Source: UKL13-2 sp044229235 (GTDB lineage Bacteria; Pseudomonadota; Gammaproteobacteria; Burkholderiales; Usitatibacteraceae). Taken from it: a DNA stretch of 64,000 bases. Each line of letters opens with the position of its first letter. The first letter of the stretch is position 1. Below the pieces are notes generated by a model, which worked only from the letters and a program-made list of their open reading frames with translations, did not search any database and was not told the DNA's origin. The position numbers were made by a program, and so were the translations under genes. Shown here one piece after another: positions 40,338 through 48,262 of the stretch. The stretch is from assembly GCA_044229235.1 (NCBI GenBank), contig JBGATH010000020.1, forward strand, positions 13,167 to 77,166. The letters are read 5' to 3'.

Positions 40338-41083
40338 GACTCCTCGAATTCGGTTTTTGTGTCAGCCCCCATGCTTGCGCGCAGTACGGCCAAGGCGCGA
40401 CGAATATGGGTTTTGACGCTGCCCAGCGGAATTCCGGTATGGTCGACGATTTCCGAATGAGACAGCCCCTTGAAAAAGGCAAGCGACAACAGCTGGCGCT
40501 GCAAGGGATGCATTGCCAGTAGCGCCGTCTGCAGCGTCGCCGCATCGCGCGTCGCGGCCAGCAGGTCGTGTGGATCTCCGCGCCCGGCCTCGGGCTCGCT
40601 GACGAGGTCGTACGGATCCGGGTGGCTGAATGCCTCGTCCTGACGCCGCAGCACGTCCAGCGAACGCGAACGAGCGATGATCAGCAGCCATGCCAGGACG
40701 CGGCCGCGGCTGTCGTCGTAGCGCGCGACATCGCGCCATACCTGCATGTAGACATCGGAAACTGCCTCTTCGGCCAGGTGCGCGCTGCGCAGGATGCGCA
40801 AGGCCACGCCGTATACGCGGCTCAGCGTCAGGTCGTAAAGGCGCGCCAGTGCCGCCTCATCCCGATCGCGGATGCCGTCAAGGCAGGCGCGCAACAGGCC
40901 GTCGTCCTCGCCCTGCGGCAATACGCCCGTCGCGGGCGAAGCCGGCCCGGTTTTTGGTGCGCGACGGCGAGGCCCGGCCTGCGTGGATGGCGCAGCCCGG
41001 CGCGGTTGGTTGACGGTATCCCGCTTCATACCGGAAAGTATAAGCGGCCCCACTGGAAAGGTCAGAGACCAGTCTGCGGACAT
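40334..41083 (-). CDS. ECF-type RNA polymerase sigma factor
   Basis: A 249-residue sigma factor. Region 2 includes LARLYDLTLSRVYGVALRILRSAHLAEEAVSDVYMQVW and VLAWLLIIARSRSLDVLRRQ; region 4 includes LLSLAFFKGLSHSEIVDHTGIPLGSVKTHIRRAL. The ATG at 41083 has AGAGGAG upstream; a downstream ATG at 41029 lacks a ribosome binding site. An unusual N-terminal tail of about 55 residues rich in Pro/Arg precedes region 2. It pairs with the overlapping cupin gene and may respond to singlet oxygen or peroxides. Confidence 0.87.
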   Translation of the reverse strand: MSADWSLTFPVGPLILSGMKRDTVNQPRRAAPSTQAGPRRRAPKTGPASPATGVLPQGEDDGLLRACLDGIRDRDEAALARLYDLTLSRVYGVALRILRSAHLAEEAVSDVYMQVWRDVARYDDSRGRVLAWLLIIARSRSLDVLRRQDEAFSHPDPYDLVSEPEAGRGDPHDLLAATRDAATLQTALLAMHPLQRQLLSLAFFKGLSHSEIVDHTGIPLGSVKTHIRRALAVLRASMGADTKTEFEES

Positions 41084-41251
41084 TGAGCGCTCCTCTTGGC
41101 GACCTGATCGCAACGTTTTGCCCACTACGCAGCAATCGCCGGGCTGGATTTCGCCGCTGACATGACACTCCGGGTCCGGTTGCGGCCGCGCCGAAAGGCT
41201 GCGGCGGCGACCGGCGATGCTATGCTTGCGCGAGTTTTCTGCCTGCTCACC

Positions 41252-42873
41252 ATGCTTCGAATCACCGAACTCCGTTTGCCGATTGACCACGACCCCGCGG
41301 CGCTGAGGCTTGCCCTGCTCAGGTGCCTGGGCATCGAGTCCGGCCAGTTGCGCAACTTTTCCATTTACAAGCGTAGCTACGACGCGCGCAAGAAGCAGGC
41401 AATGCTGTTCGTTTACAGCGTCGATGCCGAGGTAATAGACGAGCCAGGGGTGCTGAAGCGCCTGCGCGGCAACCGTGCCGTCATGCCGTCCCCCGATACC
41501 AGCTACCACTTTGTCGCCAAGGTCCCTGCCGGATTCTCACCGCCACATCGTCCGGTGGTGGTCGGTTTCGGTCCGTGTGGCATCTTCGCCGCGCTGATAC
41601 TGGCGCAAATGGGACTGCGGCCGATTGTCATCGAGCGAGGCAAGATGGTGCGTGAACGCACCCAGGACACCTGGGGGCTGTGGCGGCGCAGGGAACTGAA
41701 CCCGGAGTCCAATGTGCAATTCGGCGAGGGTGGCGCAGGAACATTTTCTGACGGCAAGCTGTACAGCCAGATCAAGGACCCGCGCTTCCTTGGGCGCAAA
41801 GTGATGGCCGAGTTCGTGCGCGCGGGGGCACCGCCGGAAATCATGTACGCCAGAAGCCGCACGTCGGCACATTTCGACTGGTGGGTGTGGTGGAGCGGAT
41901 GCGCGAGGAGATCATTGCGCTCGGCGGCGAAGTCTGCGCTTCCAGTCACGGCTCGCCGATCTGCTGATCGAGGACAGGAAAGCTGCGCGGCGCGATCCTC
42001 GATGTCACAGCGGACCAGCAGTATGAATTGCGCACCGATCACCTGGTACTGGCTCTGGGCCACAGTGCCCGCGATACGTTTGAAATGCTTCAGCGGCGCG
42101 GTGTGTACCTGGAACTGGGCAGCATTCTTCATCGGGTTTCGCATTGAGCATCCGCAGTCGTTGATTGATCGGGCGCGCCTGGGTCCCAATGCGGGTCACC
42201 CCGAGATCGGGGCAGCAGACTACAAACTGGTGCATCACGCCAGCAACGGCCGCAGCGTGTACAGCTTCTGCATGTGCCCGGGTGGAACGGTGGTTGCACA
42301 CCTCCGGAGCAAATCGTGCGGTGACGAACGGCATGAGCCAGTATTCGCGTAACGAACGCAACGCCAACGCGGGCATTGTCGTCGGAATTGATCCGCATGA
42401 TTATCCCGGCGACGCGTTGGCCGGAATCGACTTCCAGCGAAAGTGGGAATCGACCGCGTTCGCCCTCGGCGGCGGGGATTATGAAGCGCCGGCGCAGTTG
42501 GTCGGGGACTTTCTGGCGGGACGTCCCTCGACGCGACTGGGCGAGGTCATTCCGTCCTACAAACCGGGCGTGCACCTGACCGACCTGTCGAGCGCGTTGC
42601 CGGATTACGCGATTGCCGCGATCCGCGAGGCTCTGCCTGTTTCGACAAGCAAATTCGCGGGGTTTTGCCATGCCGGACGCGGTGCTGACTGGCGTCGAAA
42701 CGCGCACCTCCTCACCGTTGCGAATCACACGCGGCGATGACTTTCAGAGCTTGAACGTGAAAGGCCTCTATCCAGCCGGTGAAGGTGTTTATGCTGGCGG
42801 CATTCTTTCGGCAGGCGTTGACGGCATCAAGGTTGCGGAGGCGGTCGCCATGGCGATTCTGCGCACGCCCTAG
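41252..42873 (+). pseudogene. FAD-dependent dehydrogenase (COG2509-like), frame-disrupted
   Basis: Pieces of one protein of about 540 residues lie in shifting frames. They run MLRITELRLPIDH at 41252, VVVGFGPCGIFAALILAQMGL (FAD site), QFGEGGAGTFSDGKLYSQ, GFRIEHPQSLIDRARLG, NGMSQYSRNERNANAGIVVGI and LNVKGLYPAGEGVYAGGILSAGVDGIKVAEAVA. Breaks fall near 41865, 41930-42000, 42110, 42300 and 42660; the last is an extra G and an extra T in adjacent homopolymers. The order and spacing are otherwise intact, so this is either a recent pseudogene or an intact gene with sequence errors. Confidence 0.82.
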
Positions 42874-42899
42874 GCACGTGGCACCTCAGCGGAACCCAT

Positions 42900-42941
42900 C
42901 AAGAAAAAAGTCCCCGTTTGATTTCGCGGGCTTTTTTTCTT
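42900..42941. terminator. Bidirectional terminator between the dehydrogenase and the S10 operon
   Basis: AAGAAAAAAGTCCCCG and its near-complement CGCGGGCTTTTTTTCTT enclose TTTGATTT. GC core, T-tract and A-tract allow termination from both sides. It marks the end of the ribosomal operon after rpsQ. Confidence 0.88.
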
Positions 42942-42957
42942 GAAGCGAAATCGAGAA

Positions 42958-43242
42958 TTACTCGACGCGCGCCTTTTCCAGGAGCTTTGTAACTTGCCAC
43001 GCCTTGGTCTTCGATAGCGGGCGCGTTTCCTCGATCATCACGGTATCGCCCTGCTTGATCTCATTGTTCGGCGAATGCGCATGATATTTCTTGGAGCGGC
43101 GAACCACCTTGCCCAGTACCGGGTGCATCACGCGGCGCTCGACCAGGACAGTAACTGTCTTGTCCATCTTGTCGCTGGTCACAACGCCCGTGAGGGTGCG
43201 CTTGTTCTTGGCTTGAGTTGCAGTGTTGGTTGCAGCGGTCAT
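42958..43242 (-). CDS. rpsQ: 30S ribosomal protein S17
   Basis: A 94-residue primary-binding small-subunit protein with TLTGVVTSDKMDKTVTVLVERRV and YHAHSPNNEIKQGD. An N-terminal extension (MTAATNTATQAKNK) precedes the fold. It overlaps the rpmC stop by 1 nt and is the last gene of this S10 operon; a terminator follows and the spc operon does not. Confidence 0.97.
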   Translation of the reverse strand: MTAATNTATQAKNKRTLTGVVTSDKMDKTVTVLVERRVMHPVLGKVVRRSKKYHAHSPNNEIKQGDTVMIEETRPLSKTKAWQVTKLLEKARVE

Positions 43243-43436
43243 TATGCAGCCCTCGCTTTTTCAGTCAGGATGGTCTTGATCTGGGCGATTTCACGCTTGA
43301 CCCGACCGAGTTCGGTGGTCTTGGTCAGTTGCTGGGTCGCCACCTGCATGCGCAGGGAAAACTGCGCCTTGCGCAAATCAAGCAATTCCTTGTTCAGGTC
43401 TTCCGGGGACTTCGCCCGCATCTCTTTGGTATTCAT
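43242..43436 (-). CDS. rpmC: 50S ribosomal protein L29
   Basis: A 64-residue helical hairpin protein (MNTKEMRAKSPEDLNKELLDLRKAQFSLRMQ) located near the peptide exit tunnel. It lies between rplP and rpsQ in the standard S10 order. Confidence 0.97.
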   Translation of the reverse strand: MNTKEMRAKSPEDLNKELLDLRKAQFSLRMQVATQQLTKTTELGRVKREIAQIKTILTEKARAA

Positions 43437-43451
43437 TTTGGGTCTCCCGAA

Positions 43452-43868
43452 TTAGGCGCCGAGCATGCGCTGCACGAACGTGGTTTTGATCGGCAGCTTG
43501 GCAGCGGCAAGCGTAAAGGCCTCGCGCGCCAATGTTTCGTCCACGCCGTCCATTTCGTACAGCACTTTGCCGGGCTGGATTTCAACCACGAAGTACTCCG
43601 GCGAACCTTTACCGTTACCCATGCGAACTTCCGCAGGTTTCTTGGAAATCGGCTTGTCCGGAAAAATACGGATCCACACGCGACCGCCCCGCTTGATGTG
43701 ACGGGTCATGGCGCGACGCGCGGCTTCGATCTGACGTGCGGTCAGACGACCGCGACCAACCGCCTTCAGTCCATATTCACCGAAGGCAACGGTCGCGCCG
43801 GCAGTGGCGATACCTTTGTTCCGGCCCTTTTGTTCCTTGCGGTATTTGCGTCTAGCTGGCTGCAGCAT
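43452..43868 (-). CDS. rplP: 50S ribosomal protein L16
   Basis: A 138-residue protein that binds 23S rRNA near the A site. It opens MLQPARRKYRKEQKGR and contains FGEYGLKAV and MTRHIKRGGRVWIRIFPDKP. It overlaps the end of rpsC by 17 nt. Confidence 0.97.
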   Translation of the reverse strand: MLQPARRKYRKEQKGRNKGIATAGATVAFGEYGLKAVGRGRLTARQIEAARRAMTRHIKRGGRVWIRIFPDKPISKKPAEVRMGNGKGSPEYFVVEIQPGKVLYEMDGVDETLAREAFTLAAAKLPIKTTFVQRMLGA

Positions 43869-44568
43869 TTTTCGCTCCTGCTCTGCGCGGTTTGCGCGTT
43901 TCAGCTTGCGGCTCAGGTGCGGCTACAGGTTGTTCACCCTTGCCCAGCACTTCACCCTTGTATACGAGAACCTGCACACCGATCACACCGTACGTGGTGC
44001 GCGCTTCGGAGAAGCCCACGTCGATGTCGGCGCGCAGCGTGTGCAGCGGCACGCGGCCTTCGCGATACCACTCGGTACGGGCGATTTCTGCTCCGTTCAA
44101 GCGGCCCGAAGAAGTGATCTTGATTCCCTGGGCACCAAGGCGCATTGCGTTCTGCATCGCACGCTTCATGGCGCGACGGAACATCACGCGCTTCTCAAGT
44201 TGCGCAGTGATGCCATCGGCGATCAGCTGTGCATCGGTTTCCGGCTTGCGGATCTCCTCGATGTTGACATGCACCGGCACGCCCATCAACCTGGTCAATT
44301 CCGTGCGCAGGTTTTCAATGTCCTCACCCTTCTTGCCGATAACCACGCCAGGGCGCGAAGAGTAAATGGTGATCTTGGCATTGCGGGCCGGGCGCTCAAT
44401 GACAACCTTGCCCACAGAGGCGCCAGCCAGCTTCTTCTTGAGGTAGGTGCGAACCTTGATGTCCTCAAGCAACATGATCGGGAAATTCTTGCTGTTGGCG
44501 TACCACTTCGAAGCGAAGTTTTTATGGACGGCCAGGCGGAACCCAATCGGCGAAATCTTTTGTCCCAT
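43852..44568 (-). CDS. rpsC: 30S ribosomal protein S3
   Basis: A 238-residue protein of the mRNA entry channel. It starts MGQKISPIGFRL and has the KH domain GVVIGKKGEDIENLR and a basic C-terminal tail with Lys/Arg/Ala. The gene is intact and in standard S10 order. Confidence 0.97.
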   Translation of the reverse strand: MGQKISPIGFRLAVHKNFASKWYANSKNFPIMLLEDIKVRTYLKKKLAGASVGKVVIERPARNAKITIYSSRPGVVIGKKGEDIENLRTELTRLMGVPVHVNIEEIRKPETDAQLIADGITAQLEKRVMFRRAMKRAMQNAMRLGAQGIKITSSGRLNGAEIARTEWYREGRVPLHTLRADIDVGFSEARTTYGVIGVQVLVYKGEVLGKGEQPVAAPEPQAETRKPRRAGAKNAAAS

Positions 44569-44577
44569 TGTTGCCCC

Positions 44578-44916
44578 TTATTGCTTGCCGTCGCCGACCG
44601 TCACGAAGACGTGGCACGTTGGTTTGACGATGCGATTGCCGCGACCCTTGGCACGCGCCGTGAAGCGCTTTAGCACCGGGCCCTTTTCGACGATGATCTT
44701 GGCGACCTTCAGTTCGTCGATATCGGCACCGTTGTTATGCTCGGCGTTGGCGATGGCGGATTCGAGAACCTTCTTGACGATGGCCGCGCCCTTTTGCGGC
44801 GAGAACGTCAGGATGTTCAGGGCGTGATCGACCTTCTTGCCGCGAATCAGGTCCGCAACAAGGCGACCCTTCTGCGCGGAGAGGCGTACACCCCACAAAT
44901 TGGCTGAGACTTGCAT
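44578..44916 (-). CDS. rplV: 50S ribosomal protein L22
   Basis: A 112-residue protein lining the exit tunnel (VRLSAQKGRLVADLIRGKKVDHALNIL ... AKGRGNRIVKPTCHVFVTVGDG). The macrolide-contact loop is present without an obvious deletion. The frame is intact although the neighbouring rpsS is not. Confidence 0.96.
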   Translation of the reverse strand: MQVSANLWGVRLSAQKGRLVADLIRGKKVDHALNILTFSPQKGAAIVKKVLESAIANAEHNNGADIDELKVAKIIVEKGPVLKRFTARAKGRGNRIVKPTCHVFVTVGDGKQ

Positions 44917-44928
44917 TGTCCTGGCTCC

Positions 44929-45219
44929 TTATTTCTTCGCCGGCCCCGCAGCCTTCTTGTCGGCAAGCCGGGTGGCCTTTGAAGGTGCGAGTGAGAGCGA
45001 ATTCGCCTCAATTTGTGGCCGACCATGTTTTGCTCACATACACCGGCACGTGTTGCTTGCCGTTGTGGATGGCGATGGTCAGGCTGACGAAATCCGGCAG
45101 GATGGTGGAGCGGCGCGATCAGGTTTTGATCGGACGCTTGTCCTTGCAGCAGCGGCAGCTTCCACTTTTTTCAACAGATGGCCGTCGCAGAACGGGCCTT
45201 TTTTAACGGAACGTGTCAT
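44929..45219 (-). pseudogene. rpsS: 30S ribosomal protein S19, frame-disrupted (probable sequence error)
   Basis: The start MTRSVKKGPFCDGHLLKKVEAA is normal. The remainder of S19 can be followed only by changing frame. One base is missing after the alanine run, the conserved Trp codon of KTWSRRS reads TGA (45119-45121), one base is missing in the A-run before NMVGHK, one extra A occurs before GEFALTRTFKGH and one extra T before ADKKAAGPAKK. The four indels cancel, so length and the final TAA are right. S19 is essential; unless an intact copy exists elsewhere these are errors in the sequence. Confidence 0.8.
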
Positions 45220-45233
45220 GTCATTGGCCTCGC

Positions 45234-46064
45234 TTATTTCGCTTTATGGCGATCGCGGACGATCATGCTTGAGCGCGCGTTGTTGGTGCGCGTCTTCAAG
45301 CCCTCAAAGCTGGCCCACGGCGACACCGGGTGGTGACGTCCACCACCACCGTTGCCGCGGCCGCCCATCGGGTGATCGACCGGATTCATGTTGATGGCGC
45401 GCACCGTCGGACGCCAGCCACGCCAGCGATTGGCACCAGCTTTGCCGATCACGCGCAAGCTGTGTTCGCCGTTGCCGACTTCACCAATGGTGGCACGGCA
45501 TTCGACGTGCACCTTGCGAATTTCACCCGAACGCAAACGCAGCTGGGCGTACATGCCTTCACGTGCCAGCAACTGAACCGACGCACCGGCCGAACGCGCC
45601 AACTGGGCGCCCTTGCCTGGCAGCATTTCGATGCAGTGAATGGTGGAACCGATCGGGATGTTGCGCAGTGGCAACGTGTTGCCGACCTTGATCGGGGCTT
45701 CCGCACCGGACACCAGCTGCGCACCCGCAGAAATACCTTTGGGGGCAATGATGTAGCGACGCTCGCCGTCCGCGTAGCACAGCAGTGCAATGTTCGCGCT
45801 GCGGTTCGGGTCGTATTCCAGGCGCTCGACCTTGGCGATGATGCCATCCTTGTCGTTGCGCTTGAAATCGATGATGCGGTAGTGCTGCTTGTGGCCACCA
45901 CCCTGATGACGCGTGGTGATGTGACCGTGGTGGTTCCGACCGGCGTGCTTGAACTGCGGCTCGAGCAGGGCGGCGTGCGGTGCCCCCTTATGCAATTCCT
46001 TGTTGACCACCTTCAGCATGCTGCGGCGGCCCGGCGAGGTCGGTTTGGTTTTGACGAGTGCCAT
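45234..46064 (-). CDS. rplB: 50S ribosomal protein L2
   Basis: A 276-residue 23S rRNA binding protein near the peptidyl-transferase centre. It contains GRNHHGHITTRHQGGGHKQHYR and MNPVDHPMGGRGNGGGGRHHPVSPW, including the conserved His. The ATG at 46064 overlaps the rplW stop by 1 nt (TAATG). The last 25 residues (ASFEGLKTRTNNARSSMIV) deviate from the usual TKGxKTRxNKRT tail, which may mean compensating sequence errors here too. Confidence 0.95.
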   Translation of the reverse strand: MALVKTKPTSPGRRSMLKVVNKELHKGAPHAALLEPQFKHAGRNHHGHITTRHQGGGHKQHYRIIDFKRNDKDGIIAKVERLEYDPNRSANIALLCYADGERRYIIAPKGISAGAQLVSGAEAPIKVGNTLPLRNIPIGSTIHCIEMLPGKGAQLARSAGASVQLLAREGMYAQLRLRSGEIRKVHVECRATIGEVGNGEHSLRVIGKAGANRWRGWRPTVRAINMNPVDHPMGGRGNGGGGRHHPVSPWASFEGLKTRTNNARSSMIVRDRHKAK

Positions 46065-46380
46065 TACGCGGCTCCTTCGGCAAAGTTGATATCCGCTTCG
46101 CCCTTCAGGCACACATAGGCCTTCTTGACGTGATTGCGGCGGCCTTCGAAACGTCCATGACGCTTCGCCTTGCCCTTTGATTGACGATGTTGACGCTCTC
46201 GACTTCAACCTTTTGATCCTTGAACAGAAGTTCAACGGCGGCCTTGATCTCGGCCTTGGTTGCGTCGCGCAGCACTTCGAACACCACCTGCTTTTGCTTG
46301 TCGGCCACCATGGTTGCCTTTTCCGAAATTACCGGACGCAGCACCACGGTCAGCAAACGCTCTTGATTGGCGATACTCAT
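46064..46380 (-). CDS. rplW: 50S ribosomal protein L23, one frameshift
   Basis: The first part (LLTVVLRPVISEKATMVADKQKQVVFEVL ... KVEVESVNIVN) is typical L23. Near 46173-46185 the frame slips by one base, after which the other frame gives KGKAKRHGRFEGRRNHVKKAYVCLK and a TAA overlapping the rplB start. Restoring one base gives a normal protein of 105 residues. Read literally, the product would be a 91-residue fusion ending in RRPMCA. Confidence 0.88.
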
Positions 46381-46996
46381 GCGAGCACCTCTTCGAATTG
46401 CTTGACGGCACCCTTGGTCAACACGACCTTGGCAAATCTCACCAGATTCACCGGGTCAGCGTGCTTGGCTTCAAGCACCAGCACATCCGGCAGATTGCGC
46501 GAGGACAGGTAGAGGTTGTCGTCGAGATTGTCGGTGATGATGAGGACCTGCTCCAGCCCCATGCCCTTGAGCTTGGTGGCCAGCAGCTTGGTCTTCGGTG
46601 CGTCCAGCGCGAGGCTGTCGACCACGGAAAGCCGATCTTCGCGAACCAGTTGAGAAAGGATCGCGGCGATACCGGCGCGATACATCTTCTTGTTCACTTT
46701 TTGGGTGAAGTTCTCGTCTGGTGAGTTCGGGAAGATCTTTCCGCCACCGCGCCACAGAGGCGACGAAGCCATACCGGCACGAGCACGGCCCGTACCCTTT
46801 GGCGCCAAGGCTTCTTGGTGGACTTCTGCACGTCGCTACGGCCTTTTTGGGCACGGTTGCCGGAACGGGCATTGGCCTGGTAAGCAGTGACCACCTGATG
46901 CACGAGCGCTTCAGAGTAATCGCGGCCAAACAGTTCAGCGGACGCAGACATCGTCCCTGCAGACGCGCCTTTATCGTCGATCAGTTTCAGTTCCAT
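46377..46996 (-). CDS. rplD: 50S ribosomal protein L4, one frameshift
   Basis: The N-terminal part (MELKLIDDKGASAG ... YQANARSGNRAQKGRSDVQKSTKKPWR) and the rest (QKGTGRARAGMASSPLWRGGGKIF ... AVKQFEEVLA) are in different frames. The break is at 46795-46802, where CAAAAGGG expected from the family reads CAAAGGG. Adding one A restores a 206-residue L4. It overlaps rplW by 4 nt. Confidence 0.9.
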
Positions 46997-46999
46997 TAC

Positions 47000-47659
47000 T
47001 TAGCCCCCCCCTTTCGCGAGCTTCGTCTTTGCGGACGGGCTGACGATTACGGTGCCGTTCTTCGAACCGGGGACGGTGCCCTTGATCAGAATGAGTTGGC
47101 GCTCAGTGTCAATGCGTGCGACTTCCAGCAATTGCGCGGTGCGATTCACGTTGCCGAGCTGGCCGGCCATGCGCTTGCCCGGAAACACGCGACCCGGATC
47201 CTGCGCCATGCCGATGGAACCTGGCACATTGTGCGACTTGGAATTGCCGTGCGAGGCGCGGTTCGAGGAAAAGTGGTGACGCTTGATAACGCCGGAAAAT
47301 CCCTTGCCCAGCGTCGAGCCCGACACGTCGACCTTCTGGCCGACGGCGAAGATCTCCACGGACACGGTCGAGCCGACTTTCAGCTCGCCGAGTTTTTCCG
47401 GAGTGACGGTGAATTCCTTCAAGACCGACCCTGCTTCCACACCGGCTTTGGCGTAATGACCAGCTTGCGGCTTGGCCACACGCGATGCGCGACGCGTGCC
47501 GAATGCAACTTGCACGGCCGAGTAGCCATCGGTGTCAGGGGTCTTGATTTGGGTGATGCGGTTGTTCGACACGTCCAGCACGGTTACGGGGATGGCAGTG
47601 CCATCATCCGTAAAGATGCGAGTCATGCCGACCTTCCGGCCGACGAGACCAAGACTCAT
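47000..47659 (-). CDS. rplC: 50S ribosomal protein L3
   Basis: A 219-residue assembly-initiator protein: MSLGLVGRKVGMTRIFTDDG at the start, and VTGTLGKGF-type segment STLGKGFSGVIKRHHFSSNRASHGNSKSHNVPGSIG in the middle with the Gln of GMAQDPGRV that is methylated in other bacteria. It is intact and preceded by a sigma-70 promoter at 47801-47829. Confidence 0.97.
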   Translation of the reverse strand: MSLGLVGRKVGMTRIFTDDGTAIPVTVLDVSNNRITQIKTPDTDGYSAVQVAFGTRRASRVAKPQAGHYAKAGVEAGSVLKEFTVTPEKLGELKVGSTVSVEIFAVGQKVDVSGSTLGKGFSGVIKRHHFSSNRASHGNSKSHNVPGSIGMAQDPGRVFPGKRMAGQLGNVNRTAQLLEVARIDTERQLILIKGTVPGSKNGTVIVSPSAKTKLAKGGG

Positions 47660-47800
47660 CTTTACATCCTTTCTAGTTTGCCCGAAAAGTAATTAAAATC
47701 AATCACTTGACAGGTGCCAGCTACAATTGGCCGGCGGATCATATGTACCTTTTTGGTACGACCTGTTACTACATTCGCCTCAAAGAGGCAAAGAGGCGCG

Positions 47801-47829
47801 ATTATAGCCCCTCTTTCAATACAAATCAA
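47801..47829 (-). promoter_or_regulatory. Sigma-70 promoter between rpsJ and rplC
   Basis: On the minus strand, TTGATT (47824-47829) and TATAAT (47801-47806) are spaced by exactly 17 bp. Start would be near 47794, leaving a leader of about 134 nt to rplC. That leader contains a CGCCTC...GAGGCG hairpin. It lies 16 bp past the rpsJ stop. Confidence 0.8.
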
Positions 47830-47844
47830 CTACTTAGACTTGGA

Positions 47845-48168
47845 CTAAAGCTTGATCTCGACGTCGACGCCCGCCGGAAGATCCAACTTCATCAGCGCAT
47901 CAACGGTTTTATCCGTCGGGTCGATGATGTCCATGAGGCGCAGATGAGTACGAATCTCGAACTGATCCCGTGAAGTCTTGTTCACGTGCGGTGAACGCAG
48001 CACGTCGAATCGCTCGATCTTGGTAGGCAAGGGAACCGGCCCCTTGACGACCGCACCCGTGCGCTTCGCCGTCTCAACGATCTCCGCGGCAGACTGGTCG
48101 ATGAGGCGATAGTCAAAAGCCTTCAGGCGAATCCGGATTTTCTGTTTGGCGAGTTGTGCAGTTGCCAT
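47845..48168 (-). CDS. rpsJ: 30S ribosomal protein S10 / NusE
   Basis: A 107-residue protein: KQKIRIRLKAFDYRLIDQSA, GPVPLPTKIERFDVLRSPHVNK and a terminal VDVEIKL. It also serves as NusE in antitermination. The ATG at 48168 adds MATAQLA before the usual start. Unusually, a promoter separates it from rplC. Confidence 0.96.
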   Translation of the reverse strand: MATAQLAKQKIRIRLKAFDYRLIDQSAAEIVETAKRTGAVVKGPVPLPTKIERFDVLRSPHVNKTSRDQFEIRTHLRLMDIIDPTDKTVDALMKLDLPAGVDVEIKL

Positions 48169-48186
48169 CTCTTTTCCTTTTGTGCC

Positions 48187-48210
48187 GCCACGCCGACTGG
48201 TCGGCGTGGC
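48187..48210. terminator. Hairpin between tuf and rpsJ
   Basis: GCCACGCCGA (48187-48196) and TCGGCGTGGC (48201-48210) form a perfect 10-bp stem with a CTGG loop. No T-run follows on the minus strand, so it may attenuate or mark an RNA-processing site. Confidence 0.6.
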
Positions 48211-48262
48211 GATGTGTTTGCTACGTTACCTCGAAGTCGACGCGCGATTCGGCGCGGCGCAC

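Noticed and set aside
45119..45121. TGA in rpsS as a recoded tryptophan or selenocysteine codon
   Set aside because: Other genes here use TGG for Trp and TGA as a stop, and the same gene has four nearby indels; error is simpler.
46795..46802. Programmed frameshift in rplD
   Set aside because: No ribosomal frameshift is known for L4, the slip is a homopolymer miscount, and neighbouring genes show similar errors.
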